NCBI GenBank assembly: GCA_031285365.1 | Contig: JAITWP010000261.1 | Coordinates: forward strand, 1-7,348 | DNA: 7,348 bases | Source of the DNA: Azoarcus sp. | GTDB lineage: Bacteria; Pseudomonadota; Gammaproteobacteria; Burkholderiales; Rhodocyclaceae | Direction: 5' to 3' | In this document: in pieces, positions 1 through 5,774 of the stretch | Position numbering within the stretch: position 1 is the stretch's first letter | How the letters are laid out: every line of letters begins with the position of its first letter | Position numbers and translations under genes: made by a program | The notes under the pieces: generated by a model | Told to the model about the DNA's origin: nothing | Seen by the model: only the letters and a program-made list of their open reading frames with translations | The model's database searches: none

Positions 1-96
1 CAGGGGGGTGTGCAGAATGACCGGCACGCGCGAAATGACTTCATAACCGGTAAAAGCGGCCAACATGAAGAGATATGCCGCAACAAAACCTTCCAT
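1..96 (-). CDS. pntAB: NAD(P) transhydrogenase subunit alpha part 2 (PntAB), N-terminal fragment
   Basis: Only the first 32 codons are in the window; the gene continues past the left edge. The peptide begins MEGFVAAYLFMLAAFTGYEV and continues with ISRVPVILHTPL, which I recognise as the conserved first transmembrane region of the small membrane part of the alpha subunit in organisms where PntA is split in two. In the family this roughly 100-residue protein contributes helices to the proton channel, together with PntB. The ATG at 96-94 is preceded by AAGGA about 10 nt upstream, a modest ribosome binding site. It starts 33 bp after the stop of pntAA on the same strand, so the two are almost certainly one operon; pntB would be expected next, outside the window. 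Confidence 0.9.
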   Translation of the reverse strand, partial: MEGFVAAYLFMLAAFTGYEVISRVPVILHTPL

Positions 97-129
97 GATC
101 TTTTTTTCCTTGGTATTTCTGCTTGACGG

Positions 130-1263
130 TTACAGGCCCAGAACCTGTTTGACGCCTGCATGCTTGAGTTCCCCGGCATGGGTCAGGCAGGTGTTGGCGA
201 GCACTTCGTCTTCCCAATCGAGCGTCAATGTTCCTTCCTGGATGAAGGGGGAAATGAAATTGAACAGATTTTTGGCAATCATTTCAGACGCATGCACCGA
301 CATGCGGCTGGCGATGTGAGTCGGGCCCACGATAAGGGTCTGGTTTGCCGTGCGTACCTGATCGCCCGCGATGGTTCCCGCTACGTTGCCCCCCGTTTCG
401 GCTGCCATATCGACGACAACGGCACCCGGTTTCATGGCGGCAACCATCTCCGCGCTGATGATCTGCGGCGCACGCCTGCCCGGAATTGCAGCCGTGGTGA
501 TCAGCACATCGCACTGCGCCACGGCACGCCCCAGTCTTTCGGCCTGCTGGCGCTTTTCGTCATCGGTCAGCTCACGCGCGTAGCCGCCTGCACCGGCAGC
601 CGAGACGCCGGTGTCGACAAACTTGGCGCCCAGCGATTCGATTTGCTCGCGCGTCTCCGGACGAACATCGTAACCCTCGACCATCGCGCCCAGACGTTTG
701 GCCGTCGCGATGGCCTGCAACCCTGCAACACCGGCGCCAATGACCAGCACCCGCGCCGGACGGATCGTTCCGGCCGCATAAGTGAGCATCGGGAAAAATT
801 TCGGGCAGTGATTTGCCGCAATCAGCGCGCACTGATAGCCAGCGAGCGCGCCCTGCGAGGAAAGAATATCCATGCTTTGCGCCCGTGTAACCCGTGGCAG
901 GAGTTCCATCGCAAATGCCGTGATTTTCTTTGCCTGCAACGTTTTTATCCGTTCGATGTCGGCATAGGGCTGCAACAGGCCGATCAGAACCGAGCCCTCT
1001 TTCATTGCTGCCAGTTCATCGGTGGTTGGCGGCTGAACCTTCAGCACGATGTCCGCCTGTTGCAGGACATCAAGGCCGGATGCCGAAAAGTTTTCCAGCG
1101 GGAAAGCGTCATCGGCCAGAAACGTACTGGCTCCGATACCCTTTTCCAGCAGCAGTTGTGCGCCCAACGCCTGGTAACGTCTGGCAACGTCCGGCGTCAT
1201 CGTGACGCGCTGCTCACCCGCCACGGTCTCGCGCAGCGCACCAATTTTTATTTGCTCCGGCAC
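130..1263 (-). CDS. pntAA: NAD(P) transhydrogenase subunit alpha part 1 (PntAA), NAD(H)-binding domain I
   Basis: This 377-residue soluble protein is the NAD(H)-binding component (domain I) of the proton-translocating transhydrogenase, which transfers hydride between NADH and NADP+ coupled to proton entry. Seen in sequence: an N-terminal IKIGALRET...EQRVTMTP segment typical of the alanine dehydrogenase/PNT N-terminal domain (residues 5-24), the MELLPRVTRAQSMD stretch (119-132), a Rossmann dinucleotide fold with VIGAGVAGLQA (174-184) ending in the acidic D199 of GYDVRP, and the conserved PGRRAPQII and DMAAETGGN segments (261-269, 285-293). No membrane helices are present, as expected for the split form, whose membrane part is the next gene. 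The start is GTG at 1263-1261, with GGGAG 5 nt upstream. An ATG two bases upstream is in another frame. The length is normal for the split-type protein. Confidence 0.95.
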   Translation of the reverse strand: MPEQIKIGALRETVAGEQRVTMTPDVARRYQALGAQLLLEKGIGASTFLADDAFPLENFSASGLDVLQQADIVLKVQPPTTDELAAMKEGSVLIGLLQPYADIERIKTLQAKKITAFAMELLPRVTRAQSMDILSSQGALAGYQCALIAANHCPKFFPMLTYAAGTIRPARVLVIGAGVAGLQAIATAKRLGAMVEGYDVRPETREQIESLGAKFVDTGVSAAGAGGYARELTDDEKRQQAERLGRAVAQCDVLITTAAIPGRRAPQIISAEMVAAMKPGAVVVDMAAETGGNVAGTIAGDQVRTANQTLIVGPTHIASRMSVHASEMIAKNLFNFISPFIQEGTLTLDWEDEVLANTCLTHAGELKHAGVKQVLGL

Positions 1264-1307
1264 ATAAACTCCCGTCTGACAAGCATTTCCATATCAATAC
1301 ACACCGC

Positions 1308-1326
1308 CCAGCGGAACAGCCGCTGG
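1308..1326. repeat. Inverted repeat in the pntAA leader (7-bp stem, 5-nt loop)
   Basis: CCAGCGG and CCGCTGG form a perfect 7-bp inverted repeat around AACAG, 45 bp upstream of the pntAA start codon. It could be a hairpin in the pntAA 5' leader or an operator half-site pair. On neither strand is it followed directly by a run of T, so it is not a convincing terminator. Confidence 0.4.
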
Positions 1327-1516
1327 CCCACCTCATTTTTTGGGGGCCCGTGATTTTCCTTGATAATGCCTCGTTGAGCAATAAGGATTTTTGTGAGCGC
1401 AACCCCGGCGAGGGGAAGAAATATCCACAAAGAATGTCCCGGCAACGAATAATATACAATGCATAAGTCGCGGGTATTTTGCTGGGTGCCACTTTCTTAA
1501 CCCTTTTTTGAAAGAC

Positions 1517-1526
1517 GAAACGTTTC
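1517..1526. promoter_or_regulatory. GAAACGTTTC palindrome, possible LacI/GalR-family operator
   Basis: A perfect 10-bp palindrome 67 bp upstream of the secreted-protein start codon. With the following A it reads GAAACGTTTCA, 11 of 12 positions of the TGAAACGTTTCA core known for the LacI-family regulator Cra/FruR in enterobacteria. LacI/GalR-family operators commonly have a central CG palindrome of this kind. Whether such a regulator acts here is inference. Confidence 0.3.
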
Positions 1527-1593
1527 ATGTTCTGTGGGCTGAATCAACGGCATCACATCCGATCCGACCGGTGTCTGAACATGGAGAAACGAC

Positions 1594-2478
1594 ATGAAAC
1601 TCAATCGTCTGAATGGTTTGATTTTTGGTTTGATGCTGGGGCTTGCCAGCCACCAGGCAGCGGGGGCAAACGATGCGTTGTCCGGCAGGCTGGCCGAATT
1701 GCGCATCTATGACCGCATGGCGGGCCAACACTTGCCCGTCTATTGGCATCGAGGTCAGGCTTATGTGGTCGGCAATCCGGGCAATGAATACGAGATTTCG
1801 CTTGCCAATCAGGCATCAGGCGATCTGTTGGCTGTGATTTCTGTTGATGGAGTCAATGTGCTTTCCGGGCAGACCGCGTCGAGTCAGCAGGACGGCTACG
1901 TGTTCGGGGGCAGGCAGAGCTACAGCATCAACGGCTGGCGCAAGAACCAGGGGCAGGTGGCCGCTTTCTACTTCACTTCGCTGCCGGATTCTTATGCTGC
2001 CCGTACCGGGCGTCCGGACAATGTCGGGGTGATCGGCGTGGCGCTGTTTCAGCGCAAACCCAAACCGGTTGCCGCCATGCCGCGCAGCAGCGTATCCGAG
2101 TCGAGACTAAGCGACACGCCTCGGCCAATGGCTCAAGAGTTGGAGGCAGGAGCGGATCAGATGCAGGAAATGTCAAAGATGCCATCGAGTCGGGCGGAAT
2201 CGCTGTCCAGACCCATCGCTCCTCAGCAACGCGAGCGTCTGGGAACCGGGCATGGGCGCATCGAGGATTCGCCGGTCAATTTTGTGGAATTCGAGCGGGC
2301 GAGCAGGAAACCGGCAGAAATACTGACCGTCCATTACGATAGTTATACCAATCTGGTTGCTCGTGGGGTGATTCGCTCATCCAGCTACGGGAGGCCATGC
2401 GCGAGTGGTTCAAGGCACGCAGGGTGCAGTCAGGCGTTCCCGAAAGACACACGTTTCGTGCCCGATCCGCCGCGCTGA
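1594..2478 (+). CDS. Secreted protein of unknown function next to an ECF sigma factor
   Basis: A 294-residue protein whose function I cannot name. Residues 1-24 form a signal peptide (basic MKLNR, hydrophobic GLIFGLMLGLA, then a small-residue AAG/A cleavage region), so it is exported to the periplasm or beyond. Residues 30-155 are a compact domain rich in beta-strand-like alternation, with ISVDGVNVLSG (82-92), YSINGWRK (110-117), FTSLPDSYAARTGRPDNVGVIGVALF (127-152). Residues 155-230 are low complexity and probably disordered. A short C-terminal block, GTGHGR...ILTVHYDSYTNLVARGVI (217-260), is followed by a tail ending FVPDPPR with two cysteines (C269, C278). It resembles conserved hypothetical proteins that I associate with betaproteobacterial ECF sigma loci. 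The ATG at 1594 has GGAG 7 nt upstream. It may be the sensor or a target of the sigma factor; this is inference from position only. Confidence 0.8.
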   Translation: MKLNRLNGLIFGLMLGLASHQAAGANDALSGRLAELRIYDRMAGQHLPVYWHRGQAYVVGNPGNEYEISLANQASGDLLAVISVDGVNVLSGQTASSQQDGYVFGGRQSYSINGWRKNQGQVAAFYFTSLPDSYAARTGRPDNVGVIGVALFQRKPKPVAAMPRSSVSESRLSDTPRPMAQELEAGADQMQEMSKMPSSRAESLSRPIAPQQRERLGTGHGRIEDSPVNFVEFERASRKPAEILTVHYDSYTNLVARGVIRSSSYGRPCASGSRHAGCSQAFPKDTRFVPDPPR

Positions 2479-2482
2479 TTGA

Positions 2483-2605
2483 ACCGTTTTGGTGAGTAGG
2501 TTTTACTCTGATGGTGGCAATCTCAAGTCGGAGCCGATGCCGATTCAACCTGGCGAGAGTCTGGTGACGGTACATGTCTCCGGGAAAATCGAGCTGGGCA
2601 AGTGA
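2483..2605 (+). pseudogene. Remnant of the 3' end of a SIMPL (YggE/DUF541)-like gene
   Basis: The gap between the secreted-protein gene and the sigma gene holds a frame, open from 2483 to the TGA at 2603-2605, with protein-like composition. The last part includes SEPMPIQPGESLVTVHVSG then KIELGK. That matches the pattern at the C-terminus of SIMPL-domain proteins: a proline-rich turn followed by PGE and an alternating strand ending VSGxIEL. No ATG, no ribosome binding site and none of the roughly 200 upstream residues of such a protein are present, so it looks like the tail of a gene whose front was deleted. The family assignment is from memory of the C-terminal pattern and is moderately uncertain. 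A 37-residue peptide starting at TTG 2489 or GTG 2492 is possible but has no ribosome binding site. Confidence 0.5.
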
Positions 2606-2626
2606 ACGTCGATCATCTTCTTTTAT

Positions 2627-2643
2627 GGAGGGCTGGCTATACT
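2627..2643 (+). promoter_or_regulatory. Candidate Shine-Dalgarno and -10 element upstream of the ECF sigma gene
   Basis: GGAGGG at 2627-2632 is a strong Shine-Dalgarno-like sequence but lies 18 nt before the ATG at 2651; it would be well placed (9 nt) for an in-frame CTG at 2642. TATACT at 2638-2643 matches 5 of 6 bases of a housekeeping -10 box but has no good -35 and sits so close to the ATG that its transcript would be nearly leaderless. The two readings are mutually exclusive for the same transcript. Confidence 0.3.
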
Positions 2644-2650
2644 GCGGGGC

Positions 2651-3244
2651 ATGAACGCAACGACCGACGACCGCACCGATTCCAGTGATGAAGATTTGAT
2701 GCTGCAGTATGCCGCTGGCGACGCGGCGGCTTTTGATCGGCTTTATACGCGTCATCGTGGATCTCTGTTTCGTTTCATTCAACGTCAGTTCAAGGAGCGT
2801 GCGCAAGCCGAGGAGATTTTTCAGGAGGTGTGGATGAATCTGATCACGAGCCGTGAGCGTTATACGGTGGCCGCACGCTTTCGCACCTATCTCTATACGC
2901 TCGCGCACAACCGCATGGTCGATCATTTCCGACGTCATTCCGGCGAACCGCTCTGGGTCGACAATGATTCCGAAGAAGGGCTGGATGTAGTCGCCAATTT
3001 GCCCGCCAGCCGTCTCGATGAACCGCATGTGCGTGCAATATCGCGGCAGCAGGGACAGTATTTGTTGCGCTTGCTGGAAGGTTTGCCCTCTGTGCAGCGA
3101 GAGGCGTTTTTGCTGGCCGAAGAGGGCGGTTTGTCGCTGGGGGAAATCGCCGAAGCCACCGGTGTCAGCTTCGAGACGGCCAAGAGCCGTTTGCGTTACG
3201 CAATCGCCAAACTACGCGCGGGTTTGCAGAAGGTGGCCGCATGA
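2651..3244 (+). CDS. RNA polymerase sigma factor, ECF subfamily
   Basis: This 197-residue protein directs RNA polymerase to a specific promoter set. It has the two-domain ECF layout. Sigma region 2 covers about residues 14-95, with EDLMLQYAAGDAAAFDRLY (14-32), the AEEIFQEVWMN segment (53-63) and FRTYLYTLAHNRMVDHFRR (77-95). An acidic linker runs from about 96 to 137. Region 4 (about 138-190) has LPSVQREAF and a helix-turn-helix with LSLGEIAEATGVSFETAKSR (161-180). The length is standard. The start at ATG 2651 places region 2 in the usual position, although the ribosome binding site is badly spaced (see the upstream element). Its stop overlaps the ATG of the next gene by 4 bp (ATGA), indicating translational coupling with a likely regulator. 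The target promoters and inducing signal are unknown. Confidence 0.93.
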   Translation: MNATTDDRTDSSDEDLMLQYAAGDAAAFDRLYTRHRGSLFRFIQRQFKERAQAEEIFQEVWMNLITSRERYTVAARFRTYLYTLAHNRMVDHFRRHSGEPLWVDNDSEEGLDVVANLPASRLDEPHVRAISRQQGQYLLRLLEGLPSVQREAFLLAEEGGLSLGEIAEATGVSFETAKSRLRYAIAKLRAGLQKVAA

Positions 3245-4185
3245 GCGCGCATTCTGACAATTTCAACATGACCGACGATTTGCGCGATCTGTCGCAGATG
3301 TATCGTGATGCCACGGCACACGAAGACGAACCGTCTCCGGCGCTCGATGCGACCATCCTGGCGGCAGCGCATCGCGCGGTTGCATCCAGACCGCAGGCTG
3401 TCTCTGCCCGGAAGCCGTTGCGCTTCGTCCATTGGCGGGTGCCTTTGTCGTTGGCTGCCTCACTCATGATTGGCGTGCTCATTGTGGTGTTGCTCAAGCC
3501 GGGTGAAACCGGGCCGGAAACGCATGTGCTTGCGCAAGCGCCCCCGGAGGCACTGCCGATGGCAGAAATGGAGGTAACAGAAAGGAAGGAGGTGCCGCTG
3601 GAGGCATTGGCGATGATGGAAATGCCGCAGCCTTCGCAAATTCATACCCCTCTCCAGGCAGAAGTGGACGAAATGGCACGACGCGAATCTTCTGCAGCGC
3701 CAACAGTTCGAAGAAAAGCGGCCGCCGCCGCTCAACGGCCGCAATCCGATGAAAACCCCGGCAGAACTGCCGAATCGGCTTCACGCTCTGATACCCGGAT
3801 TGAGCATCCGGTTCTCGCGCAGGCACATCCTTCACCGGCAGCGCCGGAAGAGATCGGCGTTGCCGAGGTCTTCATCGACACTCCAACACCTCACGCCAAC
3901 ACTCCAACACCTCACGCCATTTCATCTACGGCAATGGCTCCTGCCGAAATGGCAAGGCAGCGGGCCGGTGCCGCTCCACTCATGGCGAAATCACGCGTAA
4001 CGGAGGATGCGTCCGCTTACGAAACTCGGGAGACGCCGACAAGATGGAAGAGTCCGCAAGCTTGGCTGGAAGACATCGAAAAGCTGCGCCGCGAAGAAAA
4101 AATCAAGGAAGCGCGCGAAAGCCTGATCGAATTTCGCAAACGTTATCCGGACCATGAGTTGCCTAAAGCGTTACGAGATTTGTAA
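3241..4185 (+). CDS. Single-pass membrane protein, probable regulator (anti-sigma-like) of the adjacent ECF sigma factor
   Basis: A 314-residue protein coupled to the sigma gene by an ATGA overlap. Seen: an N-terminal cytoplasmic stretch of about 60 residues, one transmembrane helix at about 66-85 (RVPLSLAASLMIGVLIVVLL), then a long region (about 90-268) rich in Ala, Pro, Glu and Met that looks disordered, and a conserved-looking C-terminal helical segment (271-314) starting SPQAWLEDIEKLRREEK and ending RYPDHELPKALRDL. The topology, cytoplasmic N-terminus and periplasmic C-terminus, and the coupling to a sigma gene fit a membrane-bound anti-sigma factor. However, there is no zinc-binding HxxxCxxC motif and I recognise no named anti-sigma domain, so that role is inference. 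A tandem 21-bp repeat lies inside. Ends with TAA TAA. Confidence 0.85.
   Translation: MSAHSDNFNMTDDLRDLSQMYRDATAHEDEPSPALDATILAAAHRAVASRPQAVSARKPLRFVHWRVPLSLAASLMIGVLIVVLLKPGETGPETHVLAQAPPEALPMAEMEVTERKEVPLEALAMMEMPQPSQIHTPLQAEVDEMARRESSAAPTVRRKAAAAAQRPQSDENPGRTAESASRSDTRIEHPVLAQAHPSPAAPEEIGVAEVFIDTPTPHANTPTPHAISSTAMAPAEMARQRAGAAPLMAKSRVTEDASAYETRETPTRWKSPQAWLEDIEKLRREEKIKEARESLIEFRKRYPDHELPKALRDL
3878..3919 (+). repeat. Perfect tandem duplication of a 21-bp unit inside the anti-sigma-like gene
   Basis: Two identical 21-bp units lie head to tail (3878-3898 and 3899-3919). They keep the frame and encode DTPTPHA followed by NTPTPHA (residues 213-226) in the periplasmic low-complexity region. 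Such a repeat can vary in copy number by slippage without breaking the frame. Confidence 0.9.
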
Positions 4186-4199
4186 TAACATGTTATTAC
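4182..4199. promoter_or_regulatory. 18-bp perfect palindrome upstream of the PPK2 gene, possible operator
   Basis: GTAATAACATGTTATTAC is a perfect palindrome with no loop. It contains the tandem TAA stops of the upstream gene and ends 24 bp before the PPK2 start codon. Its A+T richness and lack of a GC stem or a T tract argue against a terminator; it looks like a binding site for a dimeric regulator. No regulator can be named from the sequence. Confidence 0.45.
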
Positions 4200-4223
4200 T
4201 GACTATTGCCGACAGGAAATACC

Positions 4224-5774
4224 ATGTTTGAATCCGCAGAACTCGGGCACGCGATCGACAAGAAATCTTTCCAGGCGGAAGTGCTGAAGTTGCGGGAAGC
4301 CTTGCTGGAGACGCAATTCGAGTTGCGGGAGAAAGGCAAATTCCAGGTACTCGTGATCATCAGCGGCGGAGATGGCGCGGGCAAGGGAGAGACGATCAAC
4401 GATCTCTACAGCTGGATGGATCCGCGTTATCTGTCTGCCCGTGCTTATGGCGCACCGACCGAGGAAGAACTCGCGCATCCCTTCATGTGGCGTTTCTGGC
4501 ATGGATTGCCGCCGAAAGGGCGAATCGGCATCTTTTCCGGTTCCTGGTATTCCAGGCCCATTCATCGCCGCATCGTTGGAGAAATCGATCAGGCGTTTTT
4601 CGATCAACGCATTGAGCAGATCAACCGCTTCGAGGCAATGCTGGCGAATGAAGGGGCGCTGATTCTGAAATTCTGGCTCCATCTCACGAAAGATGGGCAG
4701 AAAAAACGCTTCAAGGCGCTGGAAAAAGACCCGCGTACCGCCTGGCGGGTGACCAAGGCAAGCTGGGACAGCCTCAAGACCCACGACAAGCTCCAGGAAG
4801 TGGCCTCCCATCTGCTTCGCATGACGAATACTTCGTGGGCGCCGTGGATCGTGGTGGGGAGCGCGGATGATCGCTATCGCTCGCTGACGGTTGGCAAACT
4901 GGTTTTGGATGCGTTGCAGCAACGGCTCTCGGGTAAAAAGGAGCGTGAGTATCCGGCCGCGCCGCCGATTTCGCCCCGAACGGACTCACTGGACGTGCTC
5001 ACGGCGCTCGATCTCAATCAACGCCTGGAGCGAAAGGTTTATCAACTGCGTCTTGCCAGGGCGCAGGGACGGCTTTCCGAACTCGTCCGCCTGCCGGAGT
5101 TCAGGAAGCATTCGCTGATTCTCGTCTTCGAGGGGGCGGACGCTGCCGGAAAGGGCGGCAGCATCCGGCGGCTTGTGGCCGCGATCGATGCCCGCCAGTA
5201 CCAGATCATGCCCACTGCCGCGCCGACCCAGGAAGAACTGGCGCAGCCCTACCTGTGGCGCTTCTGGCGGCATGTTCCCAAGAAAGGGCGCGTGGCGATT
5301 TTCGACCGTTCCTGGTACGGGCGGGTGCTGGTGGAGCGGGTGGAAGGATTCTGCACAGAGGCCGACTGGTTGCGCGCCTACACGGAGATCAATGATTTTG
5401 AACATGAGCTCATGGCGGATGGTGCGATCATTCTCAAGTTCTGGCTGCAAATTTCTGAAGACGAGCAGTTGAAGCGTTTCGAGGAACGCGAAGCGACGTC
5501 GTTCAAGCGCTACAAGATTACAGCCGAGGACTGGCGCAACCGCGAGAAATGGGATGCCTACCATCAGGCCGTCTGCGATATGGTGGAGCGTACCAGTACC
5601 GGTCGAATCCCCTGGACGCTGGTGGAAGCCAACAACAAACAGTTTGCGCGCGTAAAAGTGCTGGAAACGGTGTGCAACAAGCTGGAAGAGGTGCTACAGG
5701 TTGACAGGAAGAGTGCACCCGATGAGACGCATGGCAAGATAAAAGCAGGGGATAAACCCAAAGCTAAAAACTGA
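4224..5774 (+). CDS. pap: Polyphosphate:AMP phosphotransferase (two fused PPK2 domains)
   Basis: A 516-residue cytoplasmic enzyme that phosphorylates AMP to ADP with polyphosphate as donor, recycling nucleotides from stored phosphate. Two PPK2 domains lie in tandem. The N-terminal domain has Walker A GGDGAGKG (48-55) and MWRFWHGLPPKGRIGIF (88-104); the C-terminal domain has EGADAAGKGG (303-312), LWRFWRHVPKKGR (344-356), the Walker B-type DRSWYGR (361-367) and ITAEDWRNREKW (432-443). In the N-terminal copy the position matching DRSWYGR reads SGSWYSR (105-111), so the Asp and first Arg are replaced. In two-domain PPK2 enzymes the C-terminal domain is known to carry the activity, which fits. The ATG at 4224 was chosen over an in-frame TTG at 4206 because AGGA lies 6 nt before it. 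The C-terminus is a Lys-rich tail. It overlaps the next gene by 1 bp. Confidence 0.93.
   Translation: MFESAELGHAIDKKSFQAEVLKLREALLETQFELREKGKFQVLVIISGGDGAGKGETINDLYSWMDPRYLSARAYGAPTEEELAHPFMWRFWHGLPPKGRIGIFSGSWYSRPIHRRIVGEIDQAFFDQRIEQINRFEAMLANEGALILKFWLHLTKDGQKKRFKALEKDPRTAWRVTKASWDSLKTHDKLQEVASHLLRMTNTSWAPWIVVGSADDRYRSLTVGKLVLDALQQRLSGKKEREYPAAPPISPRTDSLDVLTALDLNQRLERKVYQLRLARAQGRLSELVRLPEFRKHSLILVFEGADAAGKGGSIRRLVAAIDARQYQIMPTAAPTQEELAQPYLWRFWRHVPKKGRVAIFDRSWYGRVLVERVEGFCTEADWLRAYTEINDFEHELMADGAIILKFWLQISEDEQLKRFEEREATSFKRYKITAEDWRNREKWDAYHQAVCDMVERTSTGRIPWTLVEANNKQFARVKVLETVCNKLEEVLQVDRKSAPDETHGKIKAGDKPKAKN

Larger units (their letters stand above)
1264..1593. promoter_or_regulatory. Divergent intergenic region between pntAA and the secreted-protein gene
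   Basis: A 330-bp stretch without a convincing gene that must carry the promoters for both divergent transcription units. It is more A+T-rich than its flanks, especially around 1370-1530. The only -10-like box I can point to is TACAAT at 1455-1460 on the plus strand; no good -35 lies 16-18 bp upstream, so it is weak. The short open frames crossing the region have no ribosome binding sites or recognisable motifs. Inverted repeats inside it are listed separately. Confidence 0.5.

Noticed and set aside
160..1353. A 397-codon plus-strand open frame opposite pntAA
   Set aside because: It lies entirely antisense to a clearly recognised pntAA, has low-complexity, Arg/His/Cys-rich content and no domain I recognise; such long antisense frames are common in G+C-rich genes.
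1388..1420. CCCC-GGCGA-GGGG inverted repeat in the intergenic region as a terminator
   Set aside because: The stem is only 4 bp and no T tract follows on either strand; the position between divergent genes also gives no reason for a terminator.
1214..1528. Minus-strand short frames in the divergent intergenic region
   Set aside because: They overlap the pntAA start, have no ribosome binding sites, and their translations show no domain or membrane pattern.
2371..2494. Possible frameshift at the end of the secreted-protein gene, with another frame reading REAMREWFKARRVQ to a TGA
   Set aside because: The annotated frame ends naturally in FPKDTRFVPDPPR, a plausible native tail, and the other frame has no recognisable similarity.
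2276..3028. A 250-codon minus-strand open frame spanning the secreted-protein end and the sigma gene
   Set aside because: It is antisense to the conserved sigma region 2 and to the secreted-protein tail, with no recognisable motifs.
4206..4223. TTG at 4206 as the start of the PPK2 gene
   Set aside because: The ATG at 4224 has AGGA 6 nt upstream and gives the expected N-terminus; the TTG has no good ribosome binding site.
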